Origin: Saccoglossus kowalevskii
Lineage: Eukaryota > Hemichordata > Enteropneusta > Harrimaniidae
NCBI RefSeq assembly: GCF_000003605.2
Contig: NW_003123310.1
Coordinates: 1 to 20,954, forward strand
Length of the DNA stretch: 20,954 bases
Direction: 5' to 3'
Shown here piece after piece: positions 1-7,587 of this stretch (positions are counted from its first letter, which is position 1; every line of letters starts with the position of its first letter). The notes beneath the pieces were generated by a model that worked only from the letters and a program-made list of their open reading frames with translations, searched no databases and had not been told where the DNA came from. A program made the translations under genes and the position numbers.

Positions 1-28
1 TCAATTTCAAACATCCAAAAACATGAAA
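1..28 (+). repeat. Tail of the preceding satellite unit
   Basis: These bases match the end of the other units (the stretch after the ATCGAT motif, ending in AACATGAAA) and run into unit 1 without a break. Confidence 0.9.
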
Positions 29-974
29 TAGCCGCCAAGTCGGCTTAATTTCAAATAATCCATGCACTTTTGTGGTTAGGTCACCGGCGAATGTTTAAAG
101 TAAAGTGCAATCGGGCGTGGTTAGTATTTGCATGGGAGACTCCCTGAATAAACGACCTTTTGAATTTATTTTTTTTGTTTCATCACACATCTATAAAACA
201 TATAAAACAACGATCCTGCATTCGTTTTTACAGTGATGTCAATCATTTATAGTGAAACATCGTAGAATTTTTGTAACTATTATAATTAATGCAAAGTGTT
301 TTAATTCCTTTTAATTTTCAAGGACAATTTGTTCATGCCGTCGGCACGTAGTGGGCTTTAAGCTGTTAACACACCGTGCAAAGTTGTTCAAAGTAAATGC
401 AAAGTTGTACAAAGTTATTGCAAAGTTGGTTGATGTATTTGTATATATGACCTAAGTCGTTGGCATATAGAAAGGCGCAGTTGTAAAGTCGACATATTAA
501 ATAAAAGTTAGTTGAAAGCAGCCTATAGATGTTCTCATGAGCTGAGTGTAAAATGTTAGAAACAAGTGTGCACATTTTAGGGAAAACGAACGAAATGTTG
601 GCGGAGTTGCTTTTATATTTAACCTAAGTCATTGTCATGACAACCCCGCAGTTAAATTTCGAAAACATTAAGTAAATGTATCGATAATGCCTCATATATA
701 GGGAGAAAATCACAACAGCCAACTGAAAAATCGACAACAAACTACATACAAAGTTGCAAAAAGCGATTGCAAAGTTGGTAGTTTCATTCGTGATTTTTAC
801 CTGTGATATCATAATAACAAGTCCCATAATTAAATGTTCGAAAATATGAATAAATATTTCTGAAAAAGCTGTTAAATTACCGTAGTGTTACTCCAAGCTT
901 GTAGAGGTCATAGGTCAATTCTAGAATGTACCAATGCTAGCAATATCGATTTCAAAACATCCAAAAACATGAAA
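29..974 (+). repeat. Satellite unit 1 (946 bp, group I)
   Basis: Complete unit. Group I marks are CCAAGTCGG in the first hairpin, CCTTTTGAA before the T run, and AAAGTTGTTC. It has the 12-base palindrome TTGTCATGACAA at 632-643. The minus strand is open for 67 codons at 624-827, a chance frame of the repeat and not called as a gene. Confidence 0.96.
97..176 (+). pseudogene. 5S rRNA-derived segment, unit 1
   Basis: Box A-like AAAGTAAAG, then TCGGGCGTGG, then a 5S-like GTTAGT-ATTTGCATGGGAGAC with one substitution more than unit 3. It ends at a T8 run (169-176), a possible Pol III stop. The 5S 5' half is not recognisable. Confidence 0.75.
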
Positions 975-975
975 T

Positions 976-991
976 AGCCGCCAAGTCGGCT
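976..991 (+). repeat. Short inverted repeat AGCCG-N6-CGGCT (reference unit)
   Basis: Five-base stem with a six-base loop just upstream of the 5S-like segment, present in most units. Units 8, 19, 21 and 23 carry single-arm changes without compensation, so selection on a hairpin is not supported. Confidence 0.5.
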
Positions 992-1042
992 TAATTTCAA
1001 ATAATCCATGCACCTTTGTGGTTAGGTCACCGGCGAATGTTT

Positions 1043-1123
1043 AAAGTAAAGTGCAATCGGGCGTGGTTTAGTACTTGCATGGGAGACTCCCTGAATAAAC
1101 GACCTTTTGAATTTATTTTTTTT
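1043..1123 (+). pseudogene. 5S rRNA-derived segment with Pol III-like internal promoter, unit 2
   Basis: In a 5S gene, box A, the intermediate element and box C recruit TFIIIA and then TFIIIC/B, and a T run ends transcription. Aligned to my recalled animal 5S consensus, the box A region (positions 50-64) matches at 8 of 15, the intermediate element (67-72) at 5 of 6, and box C (80-97) at 15 of 18. GTTAGTACTT is exact. This unit has one extra T in GGTTTAGT. A T8 run at 1116-1123 begins 38 bases after the start of CATGGGAGAC, against about 37 from the matching base to the 3' end of 5S. The 5' half is unrecognisable apart from a CATGCACC-like match at about the right place. This is a 5S relic, not a working rRNA gene. 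Whether it is transcribed cannot be seen. Confidence 0.78.
1116..1123 (+). terminator. T8 run, possible Pol III terminator (reference unit)
   Basis: Pol III stops at four or more T. This run sits where the end of a 5S gene would be. Equivalent runs of T4-T9 occur in all units except 17 and 20. Confidence 0.5.
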
Positions 1124-1136
1124 GTTTCATCACACA

Positions 1137-1160
1137 TCTATAAAACATATAAAAACAACG
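1137..1160 (+). other. Near-invariant TATAAAA-rich block (reference unit)
   Basis: Two TATAAAA-like motifs lie back to back 14 bases after the T run, and almost every unit keeps them (unit 20 lacks the region by deletion). They resemble a TATA box, but no gene follows. In an AT-rich repeat this may mean nothing. Confidence 0.3.
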
Positions 1161-1166
1161 ATCCTG

Positions 1167-1240
1167 CATTCGTTTTTACAGTGATGTCAATCATTTATAG
1201 TGAAAAATCGTAGAAGTTTGTAACTGTTTTAATTAATGCA
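1167..1240 (+). repeat. Internal subrepeat D (reference unit)
   Basis: CATTCG, TTTTTAC and GTGATGTCA, then ATAGTGAAAAATCG, parallel CATTCG, TTTTTACC, GTGATATCA and ATAGTTAAAAGTTCG in subrepeat C. This supports common descent within the unit, with clear but eroded similarity. Confidence 0.55.
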
Positions 1241-1282
1241 AAGTGTTTTAATTCTTTCTAATTTTACAGGACAAGTTGTTCA

Positions 1283-1293
1283 TGCCGTCGGCA
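1283..1293 (+). repeat. GC-rich dyad TGCCGTCGGCA (reference unit)
   Basis: An 11-base odd palindrome, the most GC-rich spot outside the 5S-like core, kept in nearly all units. Units 18 and 19 carry changes in it. It could be a protein site or simple shared ancestry. Confidence 0.45.
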
Positions 1294-1365
1294 CGTAGTG
1301 GGTTTTAAGCTGTTAACACACCGTGCAACGATGTTCAAAGTGAATGCAAAGTTGTACAAAGTTAT

Positions 1366-1477
1366 TGCAAAGTTGGTAGATGTATTTTTATATATGACCT
1401 AAGTAGTTGGCATATAGAAACGCGCAGTTGTAAAGTCGACGAATTAAATAAAAGTTAGTTGAAAGCAGCCTATAGAT
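1366..1477 (+). repeat. Internal subrepeat A (reference unit)
   Basis: Starts TGCAAAGTTGGTAG, with ACCTAAGT at 1397 and then CGCAGTTGTAAAGTCGA and AATAAAAGTTA. It aligns with subrepeat B over ACCTAAGT, GCAGTT, TCGA, ATTAA and TAAA. Upstream, copies of (T)GCAAAGTTG and shorter CAAAGT forms are clustered. Confidence 0.7.
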
Positions 1478-1542
1478 GTTCTCATGAGGTGAGTGTAAAA
1501 TGTTAGAAACAAGTGTGCAAATTTTTGGGAAAACGAAAGAAA

Positions 1543-1646
1543 TGTTGGCGGAGTTGCTTTTATATTTAACCTAAGCCATTGTCATGACACCCCCGCAGTT
1601 AAATTTTGATTACATTAAGTAGATGTATCGATAATGCCTTATATAT
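1543..1646 (+). repeat. Internal subrepeat B (reference unit)
   Basis: ACCTAAG at 1569, then the palindrome TGTCATGACA, then CCCGCAGTTAAA. In most units this is followed by TTTCGAAAACATTAAGTAAA. It aligns well with A (172 bp earlier) and C (177 bp later). Confidence 0.75.
1580..1589 (+). repeat. Palindrome TGTCATGACA in subrepeat B (reference unit)
   Basis: Perfect 10-base palindrome, extended to 12 bases (TTGTCATGACAA) in unit 1 and most units from 5 onward. Unit 19 breaks it with one substitution. Confidence 0.6.
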
Positions 1647-1711
1647 AGGCAGAATATCACAACAGCCAAATGAAAAATCGACAACAAACTACATAGAAAG
1701 TTGCAAAAAGC

Positions 1712-1834
1712 GATTGCAAAGTTGGTAGTTTCATTCGCGCTTTTTACCTGTGATATCATATTAACACGTCCCATAATTAAATGTTCGAAAATATGAATAA
1801 ATATTTCTGAAAAAGCTGTTAAATTACCGTAATG
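1712..1834 (+). repeat. Internal subrepeat C (reference unit)
   Basis: Starts TTGCAAAGTTGGTAG like A, then TTTTTACCTGTGATATCA, CCATAATTAAATGTTCG, and AAAATATGAATAAATA. The last part aligns closely with the TTCGAAAACATTAAGTAAA part of B. It contains the palindrome TGATATCA. Confidence 0.75.
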
Positions 1835-1847
1835 TTATTCCAAGCTT

Positions 1848-1921
1848 GTAGAGGTCATAGGTAAATTCTAGAATGTACCAATGCCAGCAATATCGATTAC
1901 AAAACATCCAAAAACATGAAA
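1848..1921 (+). repeat. Internal subrepeat E (reference unit)
   Basis: Contains ATTCTAGAAT (a 10-base palindrome) and then GTACC at 1874. Most group II units continue GTGCCAGCGATATCGATTTT with an 8-base palindrome, then TTAAAACATCCAAAAACATGAA, which parallels GTTAAAAGTTCGAAAATATGAA in C. Confidence 0.5.
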
Positions 1922-2867
1922 TAGCCGCCAAGTCGGCTTAATTTCAAATAATCCATGCATCTTTGTGGTTAGGTCACCGGCGAATGTTTAAAGTAAAGCG
2001 CAATCGGGCGTGGTTAGTACTTGCATGGGAGACTCCCTGAATAAACGACCTTTTGAATTTATTTTTTTTGTTTCATCACACATCTATAAAACATATAAAA
2101 CAACGATCCTGCATTCGTTTTTACAGTGATGTCAATCATTTATAGTGAAAAATCGTAGAAGTTTTGTAACTATTTTAATTAATGCAAAGTGTTTTAATTC
2201 CTTCTAATTTTCCAGGACAAGTTGTTCATGCCGTCGGCACGTATTGGGTTTTAAGCTGTTAACACACCGTGCAAAGTTGTTCAAAGTAAATGCAAAGTTG
2301 TACAAAGTTATTGCAAAGTTGGTAGATGTATTTGTGTATATGGCCTAAGTAGTTGGCATATAGAAAGGCGCAGTTGTAAAGTCGACATATTAAATAAAAG
2401 TTAGTTGAAAGCAGCCTATAGATGTTCTCATGAGGTGAGTGTAAAATGTTAGAAACAAGTGTGCAAATTTTTGGGAAAACGAAAGAAATGTTGGCGGAGT
2501 TGCTTTTATATTTAACCTAAGTCATTGTCATGACACCCCCGCAGTTAAATTTCGAAAACATTAAGTAAATGTATCGATAATGCCTCATATATAAGCAGAA
2601 AATCACAACAGCCAACTGAAAAATCGACAACAAACTACATACAAAGTTGCAAAAAACGATTGCAAAGTTGGTAGTTTCATTCGTGATTTTTACCTTTGAT
2701 ATCATATTAACAAGTCCGATAATTAAATGTTCGAAAATATGAATAAATATTTCTGAAAAAGCTGTTAAATTACCGTAGTTTTACTCCAAGCTCGTAGAGG
2801 TCATAGGTCAATTCTAGAATGAACCTGTGCCAGCGATGTCGATTTTAAAACATCGAAAAACATTAAT
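1922..2867 (+). repeat. Satellite unit 3 (946 bp, group I)
   Basis: Complete group I unit. Like unit 2 it reads GAGGTGAGTG where most units read GAGCTGAGTG. The end, about 2820-2867, departs from its neighbours (GATGTCGATTTT, CATCGAAAAACATTAATTAG). Confidence 0.96.
1990..2069 (+). pseudogene. 5S rRNA-derived segment, unit 3
   Basis: The cleanest copy. Bases aligned to 5S positions 62-97 match the recalled animal consensus at 32 of 36 without a gap. T8 run at 2062-2069. Confidence 0.8.
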
Positions 2868-3814
2868 TAGCCGCCAATTCGGCTTAATTTCAAATAAACA
2901 ATGCAGCTTTGTGGTTAGGTCACCGACGAATGTTTAAAGTAAAGCGCAATTGGGCGTGGTTACTACTTGCATGGGAGACTCACTGAATAAACGACCTGTT
3001 GAATTTATTTTTTTTTGTTTCATCACACATCTATAAAACATATAAAACAACGATCCTGCATTCTTTTTTACAGTGATGTCAATCATTTATAGTGAAAAAT
3101 CGTAGAATTTTTGTAACTATTTTAATTAATGCAAAGTGTTTTAATTCCTTCTAATTTTCAAGGACAAGTTGTACATGCCGTCGGCACGTAGTGGGTTTTA
3201 AGCTGTTAACACACCGTGCAAAGTTGTTCAAAGTGAATGCAAAGTTGTACAAAGTTATTGCAAAGTTGGTAGATGTATTTGTATATATGACCTAAGTAGT
3301 TGGCATATAGAAAGGCGCAGTTGTAAAGTCGACATATTAAATAAAATTTAGTTGAAAGCAGCCTATAGATGTTCTAATGAGCTGAGTGTAAAATGTTAGA
3401 AACAAGTGTGCAAATTTTTGGGAAAACGAAAGAAATGTTGGCGGAGTTGCTTTTATATTTAAACTAAGTCATTGTCATGACACCCCCGGAGTTAAATTTC
3501 GAAAAAATTAAGTAAATGTATCGATAATGCCTCATATATAAGCAGAATATCACAACAGCCAACTGAAAAATCGACAACAAACTACATACAAAGTTGCAAA
3601 AAGCGATTGCAAAGTTGGTAGTTTCATTCGTGATTTTTACCTGTGATATCATATTAACACGTCCCATAATTAAATGTTCGAAAATATGAATAAATATTTC
3701 TGAAAAAGCTGTTAAATTACCGTAGTGTTACTCCAAGCTTGTAGAGGTCATAGGTCAATTCTAGAATGTGCCAATGCCAGCGATATCGATTTCAAAACAT
3801 CCAAAAACATGAAA
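2868..3814 (+). repeat. Satellite unit 4 (947 bp, group I)
   Basis: Complete group I unit with some private changes (GGTTACTACTT in the 5S-like core, GTTGTACATG before the GC dyad). The minus strand is open at 3464-3667. Confidence 0.96.
2936..3016 (+). pseudogene. 5S rRNA-derived segment, unit 4
   Basis: TTGGGCGTGG and GGTTACTACTTGC each carry one further substitution. Box C is followed by ACTCACTG. T9 run at 3008-3016. Confidence 0.72.
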
Positions 3815-4756
3815 TAGCCGCCAAGTCGGCTTAACTTCAAATAATCCATGCACCTTTGTGGTTAGGTCACCGGCGAATGTTTAAAGTAAAGTGCAATTGG
3901 GCGTGGTTAGTACTTGCATGGGAGACTCACTGAATAATCGACCATTTGACTATATTTTTTTTTGTTTCATCACACATCTATAAAACATATAAAACAACGA
4001 TCCTGCATTCTTTTTTACAGTGATGTCAATCATTTATAGTGAAAAATCGCAGAATTTTTGTAACTATTTTAATTAATGCAAAGTGTTTTAATTCCTTCTA
4101 ATTTTCAAGGACAAGTTGTTCATGCCGTCGGCACTTAGTGGGTTTTATGCTGTTAACACACCGTGCAAAGATGTTCAAAGTGAATGCAAAGTTGTACAAA
4201 GTTATTGCAAAGTTGGTAGATGTATTTTTATATATGACCTAAGTAGTTGGCATATAGAAACGCGCAGTTGTAAAGTCGACAAATTAAATAAAAGTTAGTT
4301 GAAAGCAGCCTATAGATGTCACATGAGCTGTGTGTAAAATGTAGAAAAAAGTGTGCAAAGTTTGGGAAACGAAAGAAATGTTGGCGGAGTTACTTTTATA
4401 TTTAACATAAGTCATTGTCATGACAACACCACAGTTAAATTTCGAAAACATTAAGTAAATGTATCGATAATGCCTCATATATTAGCAGAATATGACAACA
4501 GCCAACTGAAAAATCGACAACAAACTACATAGAAAGTTGCAAAAAGCGATTGCAAAGTTGGTAGTTTCATTCGTGATTTTTACCTGTGATATCATATTAA
4601 AAAATCCCATAGTTAAATGTTCGAAAATATGAATAAATATTTCTGAAAAAGCTGTTAAATTACCGTAGTGTTACTCCAAGCTTGTAGAGGTCATCGGTCA
4701 ATTCTAGAAGGTATTTGTGCCAGCGATATCGATTTAAAAGTGCTGAAAACATGTAA
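3815..4756 (+). repeat. Satellite unit 5 (942 bp, group I to II junction)
   Basis: The first half follows group I and shares variants with unit 2. From about 4310 it has group II marks: TCACATGAGCTGTGTG, CACCACAG and TATTAGCAGAATATGAC. Its end carries CATCGGTCAATTCTAGAAGG, shared only with the ends of units 13 and 17. It is best read as a recombinant unit. Confidence 0.93.
3883..3963 (+). pseudogene. 5S rRNA-derived segment, unit 5
   Basis: Box C core intact (TACTTGCATGGGAGAC). The 3' part is altered (AATCGACCATTTGACTATA). T9 run at 3955-3963. Confidence 0.72.
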
Positions 4757-5700
4757 TAGCCGCCAATTCGGCTTAATTTCATATAATCCATGCAGCTTTG
4801 TGGTTAGGTTACCGACGAATGTTTAAAGTAAAGTGCAATCGGGCGTGGTTATTTCTTGCATGGGAGACTCCCTGATTAAACGACCTGTTGAATTTATTTT
4901 TTTGTTTCATCACACATCTATAAAACATATAAAACAACGATCATGCATTCTTTTTTACAGTGATGTCAATCATTTATAGTGAAAAATCGTAGAATTTTTG
5001 TAACTATTTTAATTAATGCAAAGTGTTTTAATTCCTTCTAATTTTCAAGGACAAGTTGTTCATGCCGTCGGCACGTAGTGGGTTTTGAACAGTTAACACA
5101 CCGTGCGAAGTTGTTCAAAGTGAATGCAAAGTTGTACAAAGTTATTGCAAAGTTGGTAGATGTATTTGTATATATGACCTAAGTAGTTGGCATATAGAAA
5201 GGCGCAGTTGTAAAGTCGACAAATTTAATAAAAGTTAGTTGAAAGCAGCCTATAGATGTTCACATGAGCTTTGTGTAAAATGTTAGAAAAAAGTGTGCAA
5301 AGTTTGGGAAAACGAAAGAAATGTTGGCGGAGTTACTTTTATATTTATCCTAAGTCATTGTCATGACAACACCACAGTTAAATTTCGAAAACATTAAGTA
5401 AATGTATCGATAATGCCTCATATATTAGCAGAATATGACAACAGCCAACTGAAAAATCGACAACAAACTACATAGAAAGTTGCAAAAAGCGATTGCAAAG
5501 TTGGTAGTTTAATTCGTGATTTTTACCTGTGATATCATATTAACAAGTCCCATAGTTAAAAGTTCGAAAATATGAATAAATATTTCTGAAAAAGCTGATA
5601 AATTACCGTAGTGATACACCAAGCTTGTACAGGTCATAGGTCAATTCTAGAATGTACCTGTGTCACCGATATCGATTTTTAAACATCCAAAAACTTGAAA
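4757..5700 (+). repeat. Satellite unit 6 (944 bp, group II)
   Basis: Private marks are GGTTAGGTTACC, GGTTATTTCTTGC, GTTTTGAACAGTTAAC, GAGCTTTGTGTAAAATG and TTTATCCTAAG. All of them recur in unit 13, seven units away. Confidence 0.96.
4825..4903 (+). pseudogene. 5S rRNA-derived segment, unit 6
   Basis: TCGGGCGTGG kept, GTTAGTAC changed to GTTATTTC, box C core kept. T7 run at 4897-4903. Confidence 0.72.
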
Positions 5701-6644
5701 TAGCCGCCAATTCGGCTTAATTTCAAATAATACATGCAGCTTTGTGGTTAGGTCAACGACGAATGTTTAAAGTAAAGTGAAATCGGGCGTGGTTAGTTCT
5801 TGCATGGGAGACTCCCTGATTAAACGACCTGTTGAATTTATTTTTTTGTTTCATCACATATCTATAAAACATATAAAACAACGATCCTGCATTCTTTTTT
5901 ACAGTGATGTCAATCATTTATACTGTAAAATCGTAGAATTTTTGTAACTATTTTAATTAATGAAAAGTGTTTTAATTCCTTCTAATTTTCAAGTACAAGT
6001 TGTTCATGCCGTCGGCACGTAGTGGGTTTTAAGCTGTTAACACACCGTGCGAAGTTGTTCAAAGTGAATGCAAAGTTGTACAAAGTTATTGCAAAGTTGG
6101 TAGATGTATTTGTATATATGACCTAAGTAGTTGGCATATAGAAAGGCGCAGTTGTAAAGTCGACAAATTAAATAAAAGTTAGTTGAAAGCAGCCTACAGA
6201 TGTTCACATGAGCTGAGTGTAAAATGTTAGAAAACAGTGTGCAATGTTTGGGAAAACGAAAGAAATGTTGGCGGAGTTACTTTTATATTTAACCTAAGTC
6301 ATTGTCATGACAACCCCGGAGTTAAATTTCGAAAACATTAAGTAAATGTATCGATAATGCCTCATATATTAGCAGAATATGACAACAGCCAACTGAAAAA
6401 TCGACAACAAACTTCATACAAAGTTGCAAAATACGATTGCAAAGTTGGTAGTTTAATTCGTGATTTTTACCTGTGATATCATATTAACAAGTCCCATAGT
6501 TAAAAGTTCGAAAATATGAATAAATATTTCTGAAAAAGCTGTTAAATTACCGTAGTGATACACCAAGCTTGTACAGGTCATAGGTAAATTCTAGAATGTA
6601 CCTGTGCCAGCGATATCGATTTTTAAACATCCAAAAACTTGAAA
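5701..6644 (+). repeat. Satellite unit 7 (944 bp, group II)
   Basis: Complete unit with GGTCAACGACG, GTGAAATCGGG, TTATACTGTAAAATCG and CCTACAGATG. The last is shared with units 10 and 14. Confidence 0.96.
5769..5847 (+). pseudogene. 5S rRNA-derived segment, unit 7
   Basis: Group II form: GTGAAATCGGGCGTGG, GTTAGTTCTTGCATGGGAGAC. T7 run at 5841-5847. Confidence 0.73.
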
Positions 6645-7587
6645 TAGCCGCCAATTCGACTTAATTTCAAATAATTCATGCAGCTTTGTGGTTAGGTCAA
6701 CGACGAATGTTTAAAGTAAAGTGAAATCGGGCGTGGTTAGTTCTTGCATGGGAGACTCCCTGATTAAACGACCTGTTGAATTTACTTTTTTGTTTCATTA
6801 CATATCTATAAAACATATAAAACAACGATCCTGCATTCTTTTTACAGTGATGTCAATCATTTATAGTGTAAAATCGTAGAATTTTTGTAACTATTGTAAT
6901 TAATGAAAAGTGTTTTAATCCCTTCTAATTTTCAAGGACAAGTTGTTCATGCCGTCGGCACGTAGTGGGTTTTAAGCTGTTAACACACCGTGCAAAGTTG
7001 TTCAAAATGAATGCAAAGTTGTACAAAGTTATTGCAAAGTTGGTAGATGTATTTGTATATATGACCTAAGTAGTTGGCATATAGAAACGCGCAGTTGTAA
7101 AGTCGACAAATTAAATAAAAGTTAGTTGAAAGCAGCCTATAGATGTTCACATGAGCTGAGTGTAAAATGTTAGAAAAAAGTGTGAAAAGTCTGGGAAAAC
7201 GAAAGAAATGTTGGCGGAGTTGCTTTTATATTTAACCTAAGTCATTGTCATGACAACCCCGCAGTTAAATTTCGAAAATATTAAGTAAATGTATCGATAA
7301 TGCCTCATATATTAGCAGAATATGACAACAGCCAACTGAAAAATCGACAACAAACTACATACAAAGTTGCAAAATACGATTGCAAAGTTGGTAGTTTCAT
7401 TCATGATTTTTATTAAAGATATCATATTAACAAGTCCCATACATAAAAGTTAGAAAATAAGAATAAATATTTGCGAAAAAGGCGTTAAAGACAGGTAGTG
7501 ATACTCCATCCTTATAGAGGTCATAGGTCAATTCAAGAATGTACCTGTGCCAGCGATATCGATTTTAAAACATCCAAAAACATGAAA
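6645..7587 (+). repeat. Satellite unit 8 (943 bp, group II, with divergent patch)
   Basis: Shares GTGAAAAGTCTGGG, GAAAATATTAAG and CTTATAGAGGTCATAGG with unit 16, about 7547 bp downstream. Subrepeat C of this unit (7403-7510) carries about 20 substitutions not seen in other units, without net indels. Confidence 0.95.
6713..6791 (+). pseudogene. 5S rRNA-derived segment, unit 8
   Basis: Group II form with intact box C core. The T run is interrupted upstream by a C (TTTACTTTTTT), leaving T6 at 6786-6791. Confidence 0.72.

Larger units (their letters stand above)
975..1921 (+). repeat. Satellite unit 2 (947 bp, group I, reference unit)
   Basis: Used here as the reference for internal structure. 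Order: AGCCG hairpin (976-991), 5S-like segment with T8 run (about 996-1123), TATAAAA stretch (1137-1160), subrepeat D (from 1167), GC dyad (1283-1293), subrepeats A (1366), B (1543), C (1712) and E (1848). It shares ATGTTCAAAG and a T-rich stretch before TATATGACC with the first half of unit 5. The minus-strand frame open in unit 1 is closed here by a TAA near 1610. Confidence 0.96.

Noticed and set aside
624-827. A hydrophobic 67-codon minus-strand frame, recurring at 3464-3667, 11013-11216, 16654-16857 and 17600-17803 and shortened elsewhere
   Set aside because: It recurs only because the repeat recurs. In most units a TTA codon reads TAA (plus strand TATTAGC for TATAAGC), in unit 2 another TAA closes it, and unit 3 loses the first start codon. 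There is no promoter or family match, and changes show no sign of codon constraint.
976-991. AGCCG/CGGCT hairpin as a functional RNA or cruciform element
   Set aside because: Units 8, 19, 21 and 23 carry single-arm changes with no matching change in the other arm.
1016-1213. Plus-strand 65-codon frame over the 5S-like segment of unit 2
   Set aside because: Open only in unit 2, where an extra T shifts the frame. It overlaps the 5S-derived segment and is a shadow frame.
1484-1494. Splice donor-like GAGGTGAGTG in units 2 and 3, and acceptor-like T-rich stretches ending in TACAG
   Set aside because: The donor form is limited to two units (others read GAGCTGAGTG), and no exon-like coding sequence adjoins either site. 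AT-rich repeats give such matches by chance.
1366-1730. CRISPR-like array from the repeated GCAAAGTTG motif
   Set aside because: The copies are short, irregularly spaced and lie inside a eukaryotic satellite unit. They reflect the internal subrepeats.
975-1921. A normal 5S rDNA array with long spacers
   Set aside because: The 5' half of the rRNA is unrecognisable, box A is poor, and box C has three changes in the best copies. The segment cannot encode a normal 5S rRNA.
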